Part shown: positions 46,759-55,923 of the stretch, piece by piece
Position numbering within the stretch: position 1 is the first letter of the stretch
Layout: each line of letters starts with the position of its first letter
Assembly: GCA_016866875.1 (NCBI GenBank)
Contig: VGKY01000006.1
Coordinates: 1 to 56,370, forward strand
Length of the DNA stretch: 56,370 bases
Origin: Candidatus Peribacteria bacterium
Lineage (GTDB): Bacteria > Patescibacteriota > Gracilibacteria > Peribacterales > Peribacteraceae
Reading direction: 5' to 3'
The notes under the pieces: generated by a model
What the model was told of the DNA's origin: nothing
What the model saw: the letters and a program-made list of their open reading frames with translations, nothing else
The model's database searches: none
Translations under genes and position numbers: made by a program

Positions 46759-47280
46759 TTAGTCGATGGAAAATGAATCAAGGATTTTATTGGCAATACC
46801 TCCCTCAGGATTTCTTTCTGTTACGCGGAGATAGATATCAATGCCAGGTTTTTGAATACAAAGTGCAAAGGAAGTTCCACTTGATTCATATACATCTTCG
46901 ATTCCTCGATGGCCGATAATTCTCGAAAATTCAACTGACTTTTTCTGAGTTAATTTATCTGAGCATGATGTGTAAATCACACTATTTTCAATACGTGCAT
47001 ATTTTTTTCCCTGTGTGTGATCCCAGATAAATAATTCCAGATGATATTCGCCTTTGGAGAGTTGGCCGTGAGAATCTTCAGAGACATAATTCTGAATTCT
47101 CGCCCCTTTAAAATTACGATCATCTTTTGATGTAACTACAGAATTTTTTTCTGGATAACAGAACGAAAAATTATATGCATCTAGCTTATAGGTAGTCCAA
47201 TCCAGAGGGCATGTAGCCTCAGATAACTGCGTAGTGCATGCACTTAGAACCATTGCCAAGATAATAGTAGCGGTACGCAT
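46759..47280 (-). CDS. Small lipoprotein of unknown function
   Basis: 173 aa with a clear lipoprotein signal MRTATIILAMVLSAC (Cys15). The mature part contains NFSFCYPEKNSVVTS and ERNPEGGIANKILDSF. This beta-rich layout is like the PsbP/DUF-type lipoproteins that begin with a FxYPxxW-like phrase and end with a ILxSF motif. Several Cys may form disulfides. It starts 2 bases after the giant M23 protein gene, so the two are co-transcribed. AT-rich like the 3' end of that gene. Confidence 0.75.
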   Translation of the reverse strand: MRTATIILAMVLSACTTQLSEATCPLDWTTYKLDAYNFSFCYPEKNSVVTSKDDRNFKGARIQNYVSEDSHGQLSKGEYHLELFIWDHTQGKKYARIENSVIYTSCSDKLTQKKSVEFSRIIGHRGIEDVYESSGTSFALCIQKPGIDIYLRVTERNPEGGIANKILDSFSID

Positions 47281-47282
47281 GA

Positions 47283-50200
47283 CTAGGATTTGTAGGGTGA
47301 GGTGCCAGTTGCTCGCTCATTTGCATCTTTGATGCCATGCAATTGCAATAATTTTGAAATGTCGACTGCAACACCGTTACTTCGCACAACAAAGTGCAAA
47401 TGTGCACCGCTGGCTTTACCCTCTTTGCCTACATTACCGATGAGTGTACCACTCGTAATCAGGGCTTCTGATTCATTGGAGGGGATGAGAATGTTATTCA
47501 TATGTCGGTATTCTGTGTACCAGACCATTGTCTGTAGTTGACCATTAATGGTGATGTCATTTCTATGTTCAATTTTGATAAAGCCAGTAGTGATATCCCA
47601 ATCCACAATCTTTCCGCCTGCTGCAGCAGTGACTTCCGCACCTAGGTCACTGCTTCCAGGAATATTCAGATCAACAGCAAAGTACTCAGTATTATTGTGG
47701 TAGGTAGATCCCAAATTGTTCGTCCATTCCCCAGCTTCCTGACTCACGGGTAAATGCAGTCTTTGTAGAATCGCATTCTCGATGTGCCACTGTTGTGACC
47801 CCACTTCAGCCGTGGACAAGTTTTCATTGTTAACGATTTCTCCCTTACTCCACATCACCCCCTCCGATTTCGTGAAGATCCGTGTTGCATCACCTTCTCC
47901 TTTGAACCATGCGACGAGCTTCACCTGCAGGTGCGCGCTCTCCTGCGTGCCGATGCGCTCGCTGATGACAGCAGCTGGGATCTTTACGGACAAACCATTC
48001 ACAGTGACCGGAAGAGCATCGCCGATTTGCCCCTCGTGTCCCTCCAGATAGACAAACACATGATCAATCTCTTTGCCTGCGGTCGCGAGGTCGAAGCGTA
48101 CGAGCATGTCCTCCCCACGGTATTCCGATTTATGGTTATACGTCGAGAGGAATTGTGGCGCCGTGGCGGTTGCCGGTTCCTGTAAATGCCGGAATCCCGC
48201 GTCATCGAATAACCTGAGGAGATTCCCCGCGAGGACGCCACTGTCGCCATTGGCGCTCTGGGCTGCCTGAGCGATCTTCCACCACGGGATGGCCGTGGGG
48301 ATCTCGGCGGATTTGGCGACCGCTGCTATGTCTGCAGATGCCGTCGGTGCGATGCCCTGCAGGCTATGGATGATTCCCAGGAGTGCCTTTCCTGCCGTGC
48401 TGTCATTGCGGATACCTTCCGGGCTCTCTCCGGTGTACCCAAGGGTGGCGGATGCTTCGGCGAGGAGGACGCGCTTTTCGATCATTGCTCCGAGCGTTCT
48501 TCTTTCTTGTGCAATCCGTGCGGCAACCGTCGCCATCGTTTTGCCCATCGCTGAAAGCGTCTCTTGGAGCCCTGCTGCGGCTTGCCCCGCATAGACGGGG
48601 CTACTGCGTGCGAGATCTGCCCAGTACTGCGTAGTGCGCACAAATGCTCCCTGTTGAGCCTCTTCGTACTCCTTGTCGCGTTCGGTGATTTCCTTTGGCG
48701 AAGGTCGATCGGGATTGCGTCCGACGTGTCCTGCACCTTCTTCCGCGATTACCGTACCATCCGGTCCGATGATTTTGACGTACGCGTACGAAGAGCGGTC
48801 TCTCTTCGGGAGATCTGCACGGAAGCGCAGCGTGAGTACATCGGAAGCGGAGATATTGCCTTCGATGGTTTTCTGCAAGACGCGCTCGGGGTGGATATCT
48901 GAAGACACATAGATCTCGGCGCGGATCGCTCCTCCAAAGCTTCCTGAGTTTTTCACACGCATGGTGGTGACGATAGCGCTGCTCTCCGGCGATGGGTGGC
49001 TGACGACGCCCGGCGTGAGCGCCTCACGGAAGAATCCTTCCCGTGTTCCTTCTCCGGCGCTCACGGTATCCAACCAGTCCACTCGCATATCCATGCCTTC
49101 TTTTGGCACGAGATCGAGGATATTGGCTGACTGTTTTTTCTCGAGGAGGATGCCGCCGTTTTGACCTTTCCTCGTGCCGACGATCGTGCCGTCACCGACA
49201 TTCACGTAGAGGGCGGCGGGGTATCCAGGCAGGAGGATGGCCGTGCTCGTATCGATACGGATGAACGCGGATTCGGGAAGTGCCGATCGCGCGAGAGATT
49301 TTGTAAACCCGGATCTGTAGTGGACATTGGTGTGGTAGGTAAAGCCATAGAGCGTTCCTCCCGTGGCGCGCACGAGCATGGGGAGCTTTGGGTCACCTTC
49401 CACGGCTGCCATCTGTGAGCGATAGTCCAGCCATTTGTCGTCCCACACCTCATCGGTATCCGCCCACGTTTGTGCGAAGAGATCATTGGAAAGAAGCCCC
49501 AGCTCCTTACTGTCGGCAGGAGCCGCACTTGCGAGCGTCGAGACATCCATTTGTGCAAGGGCAATAGGGCCGTTCCACCCTACGCCCTGTACGGCTACGG
49601 CAGATATACCCTCGGCGTTGGACACAAAAACCACTTCGCCTGCATTTGCCGATTGCGATGCGAGGCGTCGCGTTCCCATAAACGGCGTCACGGTGAACTG
49701 CGTGCCTGCAGGAGCGCCCGTGATGCGAAACTGCCCTTGTGTGACAAGCTCATGGACTGTGGAGTAGTCGAGCCAGACGGTGCCATCACCTTTCCCTTCT
49801 ACTGCGGGCACTTGTTCTCCGTTGGTGACAATGGCAGGAAGCCCCGATGCGCGCAGGGATACAGAGCCTCTGTCGGTGCGGCTGGTGATGTACCCGGGTG
49901 CTCCTGGGTGGGCGAGGATGGAGTCGCGCGTGTCGTAGGTGCGCTGCACCAACGGTTCGGTATTGCCATTGCGAAGACTGTCTACGGAGAACTCACGCAG
50001 TTTGCCCGTGTTGTCTGTGATGATGATGAGCGAACCGTTATGGCCGAACTGTGCGCGTGCATCACGGGTTCCTGCGGTCGGAGTTATCGTGGTGATCTTT
50101 TGTCGAGAGGTGATATCCCAGATATGCACGATGCCTCCTCTGTCCCATGTCAGCAGGGTTTTTCCATCGGGACTGATGGCGAGATCGCGGACGGCATTGC

Positions 50201-51404
50201 CTGTAGCGAGAGCAGGCAGCCTTCGCTCCTGTTGGAAATCGTAGAGCTCCACGGTATCTCCGGGGTCAAAGCGACCTCTTCCAAGATTTACGATGCGTGG
50301 TGCTGCCGCGATGGATTCACTCACGGCGAAGCGTGGCCAGACTTCCTCGAAGATCCGGTCGCCACCTCCATCGACTTTATTCCAAGAAACAAACTGACCA
50401 TATTCGGTGGCGTACAGAAGATCAGGTGCATTGCCAGGTCGAAACGCCATCTGGGTGACGTACTCCGGTTTCTGCGTTGGTCCGATTTGTCTACCGGTTG
50501 CGGTGTCCCAGATGCGCATGCTGTTGCTGCTTCCTGCGCCGCTGATTGCGGTGACCGCCCGTGATCCGTCTGGGCTCAGCACAATGTCCGCACTCCCCCG
50601 AATTCTCCCTCCTAAGTCGCGTATCCCACCTGTCGCAAGGTCGTGCACTATCGGCATGCTGAATCCGTCGTTGTATACGACGCCCCCAATGTTCTTTCCG
50701 TTTGTATCAACAGATGTCATACTGAAGGATTCGATTTTTTTTGTTCTCCAGTTGATGACGGAGGAGGGGATGGTGCTTTGCGATGCTGCAAATCCATGAT
50801 CTGGGTTGGTCACCAGTGTCGGTGGTTGCGTCCATCGGATTTCTTCCTGCAGGGATGCAGTGGATGATTTTCCACGGGGAACCACGATGGTGATATCGCC
50901 TTTCGTAGGATCGCTGAGGGGAACGGTTCCTCTTGCCGTACGATTTCCTTCACTCGGAGACAAGGCCGTGAGATCGACGGATGATGTTTCCTGCGTCAGC
51001 AGATCATGGATGGATGATCGCATGGCACCTTCGAGGGATTGCGTAGCATCGATGGCGTGTTCCAGTGAGCGCATCGTTTCCATGAGTTGTTCTTCCAGTG
51101 CCTGCTGTCCTGCGATGTTTTCAGTGCTCATCTGGTTTAGGGCGCTTGTGAGCTGCTCGCCGTATGTTGCAAGTGCAGAGATTTCCTCAAGAACTGTCTC
51201 GGTTTCAGAGAGATTGTCGAAGCTGCCATCCCATGCCGGTGCGGATGGTTGTGAGCCGGAAAGAAGCTGTGCCAGAGAGGATGTATCACTCATGAGAGCA
51301 TCGATCTGTGCGGTTTCTAGAGTGGAGCTAGAAAGCAGTTGCTTTTGCTCTAGTAGTTCGATGTCTGCTGCGACAGGGGAAAGGGGTGCATGTCTGCGTG
51401 TCAT
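47283..51404 (-). CDS. Giant protein: WD40-like beta-propeller with C-terminal M23 peptidase-like domain
   Basis: 1,373 aa. The N-terminus has no classical signal peptide but has ADIELLEQKQLLSSS, reminiscent of the LEPR-xLL motif at the start of large exported proteins of Planctomycetes. A coiled region (about 50-150) is followed by a WD40-like propeller (about 220-520; VLSPDGSRAVTAISG, AISPDGKTLLTWDRGGIVHI), beta domains and helical stretches. The C-terminal ~150 residues are LytM/M23-like: YFAVDLNIPGSSDLGAEVTA, WYTEYRHMNN, SGAHLHFVV (HxH). The usual HxxxD histidine is shifted or replaced, so activity is uncertain. Probably a surface protein acting on or binding peptidoglycan. Confidence 0.8.
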   Translation of the reverse strand: MTRRHAPLSPVAADIELLEQKQLLSSSTLETAQIDALMSDTSSLAQLLSGSQPSAPAWDGSFDNLSETETVLEEISALATYGEQLTSALNQMSTENIAGQQALEEQLMETMRSLEHAIDATQSLEGAMRSSIHDLLTQETSSVDLTALSPSEGNRTARGTVPLSDPTKGDITIVVPRGKSSTASLQEEIRWTQPPTLVTNPDHGFAASQSTIPSSVINWRTKKIESFSMTSVDTNGKNIGGVVYNDGFSMPIVHDLATGGIRDLGGRIRGSADIVLSPDGSRAVTAISGAGSSNSMRIWDTATGRQIGPTQKPEYVTQMAFRPGNAPDLLYATEYGQFVSWNKVDGGGDRIFEEVWPRFAVSESIAAAPRIVNLGRGRFDPGDTVELYDFQQERRLPALATGNAVRDLAISPDGKTLLTWDRGGIVHIWDITSRQKITTITPTAGTRDARAQFGHNGSLIIITDNTGKLREFSVDSLRNGNTEPLVQRTYDTRDSILAHPGAPGYITSRTDRGSVSLRASGLPAIVTNGEQVPAVEGKGDGTVWLDYSTVHELVTQGQFRITGAPAGTQFTVTPFMGTRRLASQSANAGEVVFVSNAEGISAVAVQGVGWNGPIALAQMDVSTLASAAPADSKELGLLSNDLFAQTWADTDEVWDDKWLDYRSQMAAVEGDPKLPMLVRATGGTLYGFTYHTNVHYRSGFTKSLARSALPESAFIRIDTSTAILLPGYPAALYVNVGDGTIVGTRKGQNGGILLEKKQSANILDLVPKEGMDMRVDWLDTVSAGEGTREGFFREALTPGVVSHPSPESSAIVTTMRVKNSGSFGGAIRAEIYVSSDIHPERVLQKTIEGNISASDVLTLRFRADLPKRDRSSYAYVKIIGPDGTVIAEEGAGHVGRNPDRPSPKEITERDKEYEEAQQGAFVRTTQYWADLARSSPVYAGQAAAGLQETLSAMGKTMATVAARIAQERRTLGAMIEKRVLLAEASATLGYTGESPEGIRNDSTAGKALLGIIHSLQGIAPTASADIAAVAKSAEIPTAIPWWKIAQAAQSANGDSGVLAGNLLRLFDDAGFRHLQEPATATAPQFLSTYNHKSEYRGEDMLVRFDLATAGKEIDHVFVYLEGHEGQIGDALPVTVNGLSVKIPAAVISERIGTQESAHLQVKLVAWFKGEGDATRIFTKSEGVMWSKGEIVNNENLSTAEVGSQQWHIENAILQRLHLPVSQEAGEWTNNLGSTYHNNTEYFAVDLNIPGSSDLGAEVTAAAGGKIVDWDITTGFIKIEHRNDITINGQLQTMVWYTEYRHMNNILIPSNESEALITSGTLIGNVGKEGKASGAHLHFVVRSNGVAVDISKLLQLHGIKDANERATGTSPYKS

Positions 51405-51889
51405 GGGGATGGGGGGAAAGATTCGGCATCAGTGCAGCGGAGAGAAGGGATTGCCGAGAGAGCATCCAAATCTTCTGAAGATGTGCATGGCCTGTATTTG
51501 TTTTCAGATTGCCGAAATATGGGTTCTCTCTGGGTAGGGAACGAAAGGGGGAATAGTGTGATGGCGAAAGAGATTCTCGGAAGTGTCTGTGGAGGAGGCT
51601 TTACTTTTGGATTTTCACTTTCTTTGCTTGTGAAAGCCTTCCAGCTTTGTCCGGCGACAAAGGTGGAGCTAAAACGTGGTTCGACAAGCTCGCCACAAGC
51701 CCGGCGCGCCAACCACCTCTCCGCTCGGCTCTGTGTCTTGCTGGAAACGCCTCCAAGGCTTCGGCGTTTCCATCCCGACTGCGCTGCGGCGCATAGCAGA
51801 GCCTTCCCCTTCACCCCTGCCTGCCGGCAGGCAGGCCCCGTGGCGCGCCACCCACCCACGGCACCTATCCAACGCGACAGATTACCTCT
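51405..51889. repeat. Non-coding spacer with dispersed repeats
   Basis: No gene is clearly supported in these 485 bases. They contain GTGGTTCGACAAGCTCGCCA (51679-51698), a member of a widespread intergenic repeat class, and the perfect 20-base palindrome CCTGCCTGCCGGCAGGCAGG at 51816-51835. A plus-strand ORF from the ATG at 51562, with GGGGG about 10 bases upstream (MAKEILGSVCGGGFTFGFSL), encodes one hydrophobic stretch and runs into the repeats. It is too weak to call. Confidence 0.6.
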
Positions 51890-52846
51890 TTACTTCGTCA
51901 GACCACCGTACATGTCGGGTCTTCGTTCTGCGAGAAACCGCCATGCTTCCTGCATTTTTTTTGGATATGCGAGATCGATGTCCGCGAGGAGGATCTGCTC
52001 GGTATCGTCCCCCCGCGCAAGCAGGCGCGCGTTGGGATCAGCCACGAACGATCCGCCGAAGAAGTGCGTCGCACTCGGCTTTCCGCTGTCTTCGGGCGGC
52101 TGCCCCTCGTGTCCGACGCGGTTCACTGCAGCGACGTAGAGGTCATTGCTTGCCGCGTGTCCTACCTGCGCAGCTCGCCACTTCTCTTCCCAGTTCTCGG
52201 GAATTGCTTCGTCCACGGGCGGTACGTCTGCGGTACCGATGGCCGTCGGGTACACGAGGAGCTCTGCGCCCTGGAGTGCCGCTAGCCGAGCGAACTCCGG
52301 AAACCACTGGTCGTAGCAGATGCCGACGCCGATCCTTCCATGCGGTGTATCGACGACGAGTGGTGGCTCGTTGCCACTGGCAAAGTAGTGCTGCTCGAAG
52401 AATCCGGGGTCGTGCGGGATGTGCAGCTTGCGGTACGTACCGAGGATGCCTCCATCGGGACCGAAGATGCAGCACGTGTTGTACCGTGTCTTTCCGGCAA
52501 ACTCGTAGATCGATCCGCCGACGAGAACGATGCGACATTCCTTCGCGAGAGAGGCCAGGGCTTCAGTAGAGGTGCCAGGAATCTTCTCTGCGCGTTCGAA
52601 CGCGGCAGCATTGTTCGCCTCGACGCAGAAGTACGGGCCGAGGAAGAGCTCGGGGAGGGCGACGATCTTTGCGCCCCTGCCGGCGGCGTCGCGGCTCATG
52701 GCGATCGCCTTCTCCATGTTGCGCTCCGTGGCATCCTCCATGGACATCTGCACGAGGCCGAGGGTGACATTGCGGTGCTCGCTCACCAGCGCATCGTAGG
52801 GCTGCCTTTCTTCGTGCGCCAGACGGATCGGAGAAAATTGTTGCAT
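51890..52846 (-). CDS. aguB: N-carbamoylputrescine amidase (nitrilase superfamily)
   Basis: 318 aa from the ATG at 52846 (MQQFSPIRLAHEERQPYDAL); in-frame sequence upstream overlaps the divergent decarboxylase start and is not conserved-looking. The carbon-nitrogen hydrolase triad is present: E66 in ALPELFLG, K140 in YRKLHIPHDPGF, and C177 in GICYDQWFPE. FLGPYFC and HIPHDPGFFEQHYF are characteristic of the AguB branch. It hydrolyses N-carbamoylputrescine to putrescine, CO2 and NH3. Divergent from the PLP decarboxylase with about 50 bases between starts, so the two are probably co-regulated. Confidence 0.93.
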   Translation of the reverse strand: MQQFSPIRLAHEERQPYDALVSEHRNVTLGLVQMSMEDATERNMEKAIAMSRDAAGRGAKIVALPELFLGPYFCVEANNAAAFERAEKIPGTSTEALASLAKECRIVLVGGSIYEFAGKTRYNTCCIFGPDGGILGTYRKLHIPHDPGFFEQHYFASGNEPPLVVDTPHGRIGVGICYDQWFPEFARLAALQGAELLVYPTAIGTADVPPVDEAIPENWEEKWRAAQVGHAASNDLYVAAVNRVGHEGQPPEDSGKPSATHFFGGSFVADPNARLLARGDDTEQILLADIDLAYPKKMQEAWRFLAERRPDMYGGLTK

Positions 52847-52899
52847 TCCAACGTAGCAGTCGTACACTCCGCGCTGTTTTCCATGCGAAAGCCTCCGCA

Positions 52900-54354
52900 A
52901 TGATCGCAGTATCGATGGAACACCCTCATGTTCCCCATTTTTCGCGCCGGCGCAGGCACGCGGAGAAACGCTACATCCGGGATCGTTGGGCGCACTTCCT
53001 CTCGGTGGATCACCGGGGATTTTTGACCGTCGAAGGAGTGCCTGTCGACCGGATCGTGCGCAAGTTCGGCACACCCATCTACGTCATGGTGGAGCGCGAG
53101 ATTCGCAGGAACTTCCGCAGGTTCAAGAAGGTTTTCGGCAATGACATCAAGCTTCAGTACGCGGTGAAGTGCAACAGCAACCTCGAGATCCTCCGCATGG
53201 CCCGCGAAGAGGGGTTTGAACTCGACTGCGCGAGCGTCGGGGAGCTGATCTTAGGACTCCTCGCGGACCTCAAGCCCCGCCAGCTTTCGTACACCAATCT
53301 CTACAAAACGGATCAGGATCTCCACTTCGCCACGAAAGTCGGCGTGCAGAGCATCACCGCGGACAGCGTTGAGGATCTGGAGCACATCGCGGCCACTGCC
53401 AAGAAGCTTCGCACCCAGGTGCGCACGGTGATCCGCGTGAACCCCATGATCGACATCCGCAACTACTCCACGAAGGGTAACAAATATGGCATTCCCTTGA
53501 AGCAGGTGCTCAAAGCGGTCGACATCGCGGCCAAAAGCCCCTTCGTAGACTTCCGCGGGTTCCACTTCATGGGGGGGTACATCTCGAGCCCCTGGACGCT
53601 TCGCGCCGCTGCCCGTGTGCTCACCAAGATCATCCGCGATTGTCAGGACAAGAGGATCCCCATCAAGACGCTCTCGCTCGGTGGAGGATTCCCCGCAGCC
53701 ATCGGCGACCAGACGGCGTTTCCCATCGAGGATCTTCGGTCTTTTCCCAAGTATTTCCGCCGCCTCCTCGAGGGGGCGAGAGTGACGATGCCGATCCAGC
53801 TCATCTTTGAGCCGGGCAAGTCCATCGTCCTCAATGCCGGTATCGGCCTGATGCACGTCGTCGCCAACAAGGAGATCCACCACTTCAATCGTATGATTAT
53901 CGCGGACGGATCGACCTACAATTTCATCCCCGATGCTCTCGTCCAAAGCAACATCCACTACGACATCTTGCCTGCGAGCAAGATGTTCTCGCCGCGCGTT
54001 CACAAGGTCACCGTCGGTGGCAACACCTGCGACTGCTGGGATCTCATCACCAAGGGCATCACGATGCCCAAGCTCGAGGCAGGGGACATCCTCGCGGCGA
54101 TGGACGTGGGCGCCTACGCACAGGTGCTCGCCAACAACTTCAATACGATCAAGCGCGCGGCGGTCGTGCTCATCCATGAGGACGGGACTTTCAAGCAGAT
54201 TCGTCGCCGCGACCGCTACAGTGAGATGTTTGCTCCGGAGCTCGACGTGCTGAAGATGGCCGACCCCAACGAGCTTGAGCGCTACAACAACCTCTACCGC
54301 GTCAACATCGACAAGATCTGGAAGGGGCAGAGCCGGAAGAATGGAAAAAAGTGA
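52900..54354 (+). CDS. Fold-type III PLP decarboxylase (Orn/Lys/Arg/DAP family), probable arginine decarboxylase
   Basis: 484 aa. PLP lysine in YAVKCNSN (K90); HFMGGYIS, LSLGGGFPA and EPGKSIV bind cofactor and substrate. The second-subunit catalytic Cys lies in GGNTCDCWD (C377), with D381 following. The family includes ornithine, diaminopimelate and group IV arginine decarboxylases. Because agmatine deiminase and N-carbamoylputrescine amidase are encoded beside it and no ornithine-forming gene is present, arginine decarboxylation to agmatine is the best guess. An unusual N-terminal extension of about 50 residues (Arg/His-rich) precedes the barrel. Substrate specificity is inference. Confidence 0.88.
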   Translation: MIAVSMEHPHVPHFSRRRRHAEKRYIRDRWAHFLSVDHRGFLTVEGVPVDRIVRKFGTPIYVMVEREIRRNFRRFKKVFGNDIKLQYAVKCNSNLEILRMAREEGFELDCASVGELILGLLADLKPRQLSYTNLYKTDQDLHFATKVGVQSITADSVEDLEHIAATAKKLRTQVRTVIRVNPMIDIRNYSTKGNKYGIPLKQVLKAVDIAAKSPFVDFRGFHFMGGYISSPWTLRAAARVLTKIIRDCQDKRIPIKTLSLGGGFPAAIGDQTAFPIEDLRSFPKYFRRLLEGARVTMPIQLIFEPGKSIVLNAGIGLMHVVANKEIHHFNRMIIADGSTYNFIPDALVQSNIHYDILPASKMFSPRVHKVTVGGNTCDCWDLITKGITMPKLEAGDILAAMDVGAYAQVLANNFNTIKRAAVVLIHEDGTFKQIRRRDRYSEMFAPELDVLKMADPNELERYNNLYRVNIDKIWKGQSRKNGKK

Positions 54355-54404
54355 GCCGTGCCACTGAGGAGTCAGCCGTGAGCGGTACTGCCGTTTGGGT
54401 GCTG

Positions 54405-54995
54405 CTATCCCTTCGCCATTCTTTCCTGGAAGCACCGCGCTCCTTTGTGCGCGTGCTCCAGGGCTCCTTCTAGACCACGCAGTAGCACGGTGCATGCACA
54501 TTGGAGCTCGATGGGCAACATCCTCTGCATGGATCGAAAGAAAGGCGCGTAGTGACGCTGGGTCGTGTCGATCAGGCGTGCTCTGCGTGGGCGGGCGAGT
54601 GTGTGCGCCGTCTGCAGATTATGGATGCGGTCGGCGAGCTTGATGAGTAAAAGCCCCGGCGCGAAGGGAAAGACGATGCGCATTTGGGCGATGTAGCGCT
54701 CTTCCCATACTTCCGACGATTCGCCTGCGACGCGCTGCGGACGCGTGAGGCCCAGCACCATCGTCGCAGCCTCCCGTCCTACACGCGCAGCGAGTTCCGC
54801 GTAGCTGAGGTGCGCGTCCTCCATCACGTCATGGAGCATCGCGGCGGAGTAGACGGCGGTCGGGAGATGGGTACTGCTTCCCATGAGGATCCGCGCGACC
54901 GCCATCGGGTGCTCGATGTAGTCTCTCCCGTCAGCGCGCTTCTGGCCGCTATGGGCGCGCACGGCTATGGCGGTGGCGACGGAGAGGGGAGGCAT
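54405..54995 (-). CDS. Stand-alone HD hydrolase, (p)ppGpp-hydrolase-like
   Basis: About 196 aa from the ATG at 54995 (MPPLSVATAIAVRAHSGQKR). The RelA/SpoT-type HD motifs are present: AHSGQKRADGRDYIEHPMAV (H15, H29), AAMLHDVMED (H55, D56) and LLIKLADRIHNLQTA. The synthetase and regulatory domains of long RelA/SpoT are absent, so this resembles small alarmone hydrolases (SAH/MESH1). It would remove pyrophosphate from (p)ppGpp using Mn2+. Other nucleotide pyrophosphate substrates are possible. Converges with the decarboxylase gene. Confidence 0.87.
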   Translation of the reverse strand: MPPLSVATAIAVRAHSGQKRADGRDYIEHPMAVARILMGSSTHLPTAVYSAAMLHDVMEDAHLSYAELAARVGREAATMVLGLTRPQRVAGESSEVWEERYIAQMRIVFPFAPGLLLIKLADRIHNLQTAHTLARPRRARLIDTTQRHYAPFFRSMQRMLPIELQCACTVLLRGLEGALEHAHKGARCFQERMAKG

Positions 54996-55442
54996 GGATG
55001 AAGGAGCAAGGAGCAAGGAGGAAGGAGGGAGTAGGGAGTAGGAAGGAGAAGGCAGGAGCGTGTGTCAGGGCAGTGTGTGCTGAGAGAGGGTAATGTGTGG
55101 TAGGAGCGTGCCCGATTGGCGCTCTTGGGCGACGGCGAGCACGGTGGCAATATGGAGTGCGAGCAGGAGCGCGAAGGCGAGAGCTGGTGGGGCGTTGCGG
55201 TGCATGGCTCCAGAAAACCATGAGAGGGAGACAGAGAGCAGAGGGCAGAAGGTAGATCATGCTTGAAACATATGTAAATGTCTTACATAAGCCAAAAAAT
55301 GAGTTCTCTGCGTGTGTGGAACACGGGGAAATTTCGCCTGTCGATCCGAAGTGGATCACCGGGGACGACCCGGCAGAAGTCATCTTGCATCGTCTGCGAT
55401 CTCCATCGGGAAAATCCCGAAGTAAACGACGACAACCACTTC
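54996..55442. other. Spacer with purine-rich repeats; no well-supported gene
   Basis: About 55008-55060 is a run of AAGGAGCAAGGAG-like purine repeats. The rest has no family-matching ORF. A plus-strand reading from the ATG at 55259 (MLETYVNVLHKPKNEFSACV) stays plausible for about 55 codons, then overlaps ogt in another frame. It could be a small gene or a remnant; I cannot decide. Confidence 0.5.
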
Positions 55443-55913
55443 ATGCTCACACAGATCACCACAGCATTCCTGACGACCGATCTCGGCACACTGCGCATCA
55501 CGGGGACCGATCGCGGCATCGATTCCGTTACCTTTGCTTCTCCACCCCATACAAAACCTGTGCAGACAACGGATATTTTGGAGCGCGCACTGCAGGAGCT
55601 CCGTGGATATTTTCTCGGAGATCTTCACCGCTTTTCCGTTCCCCTCGTTATGCGAGACACCGATTTTCAGCAGCGCGTGTGGGATGCGCTCCTCACCATC
55701 CCCTTCGGCAGCACCATAACGTACGGAGACCTTGCGAAGGAGATCGGCAAGCCGGACGCCGTGCGCGCCGTCGGTACTGCCGTTGGTGACAATCCACTCA
55801 CCATCGTCATCCTGTGTCATCGCGTGCTTCCCGCAAGCGGTGGCATCGGCAACTACGCCTCCGGCAGCGATAAAAAGGAGTGGCTGCTGAAGCACGAGGG
55901 GGTGGTGTGCTAG
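55443..55913 (+). CDS. ogt: Methylated-DNA-protein-cysteine methyltransferase
   Basis: 156 aa from the ATG at 55443 (MLTQITTAFLTTDLGTLRIT). The C-terminal DNA-binding/active domain begins QQRVWDALLTIPFGSTITYG. The methyl-accepting cysteine is in VILCHRVLP (C125), and KEWLLKHEG ends the protein. It removes the alkyl group from O6-alkylguanine by suicide transfer. The conserved Pro before CHR is Leu here, which is unusual. In-frame codons upstream to 55278 have no similarity to the short N-terminal domain and were excluded. Confidence 0.92.
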   Translation: MLTQITTAFLTTDLGTLRITGTDRGIDSVTFASPPHTKPVQTTDILERALQELRGYFLGDLHRFSVPLVMRDTDFQQRVWDALLTIPFGSTITYGDLAKEIGKPDAVRAVGTAVGDNPLTIVILCHRVLPASGGIGNYASGSDKKEWLLKHEGVVC

Positions 55914-55923
55914 GTGAAGGGTT

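Noticed and set aside
51401-51859. Minus-strand ORF with ARRACGELVEPRFS
   Set aside because: This phrase is the translation of a dispersed intergenic repeat (GTGGTTCGACAAGCTCGCC) and recurs as a false ORF in many genomes.
53251-54501. Long open frame on the minus strand across the PLP decarboxylase
   Set aside because: Antisense shadow; the plus strand carries the complete active site.
55259-55440. Possible short gene before ogt (MLETYVNVLHKPKNEFSACV...)
   Set aside because: No ribosome site, no recognisable family, and it merges into ogt in another frame; mentioned only as a possibility.
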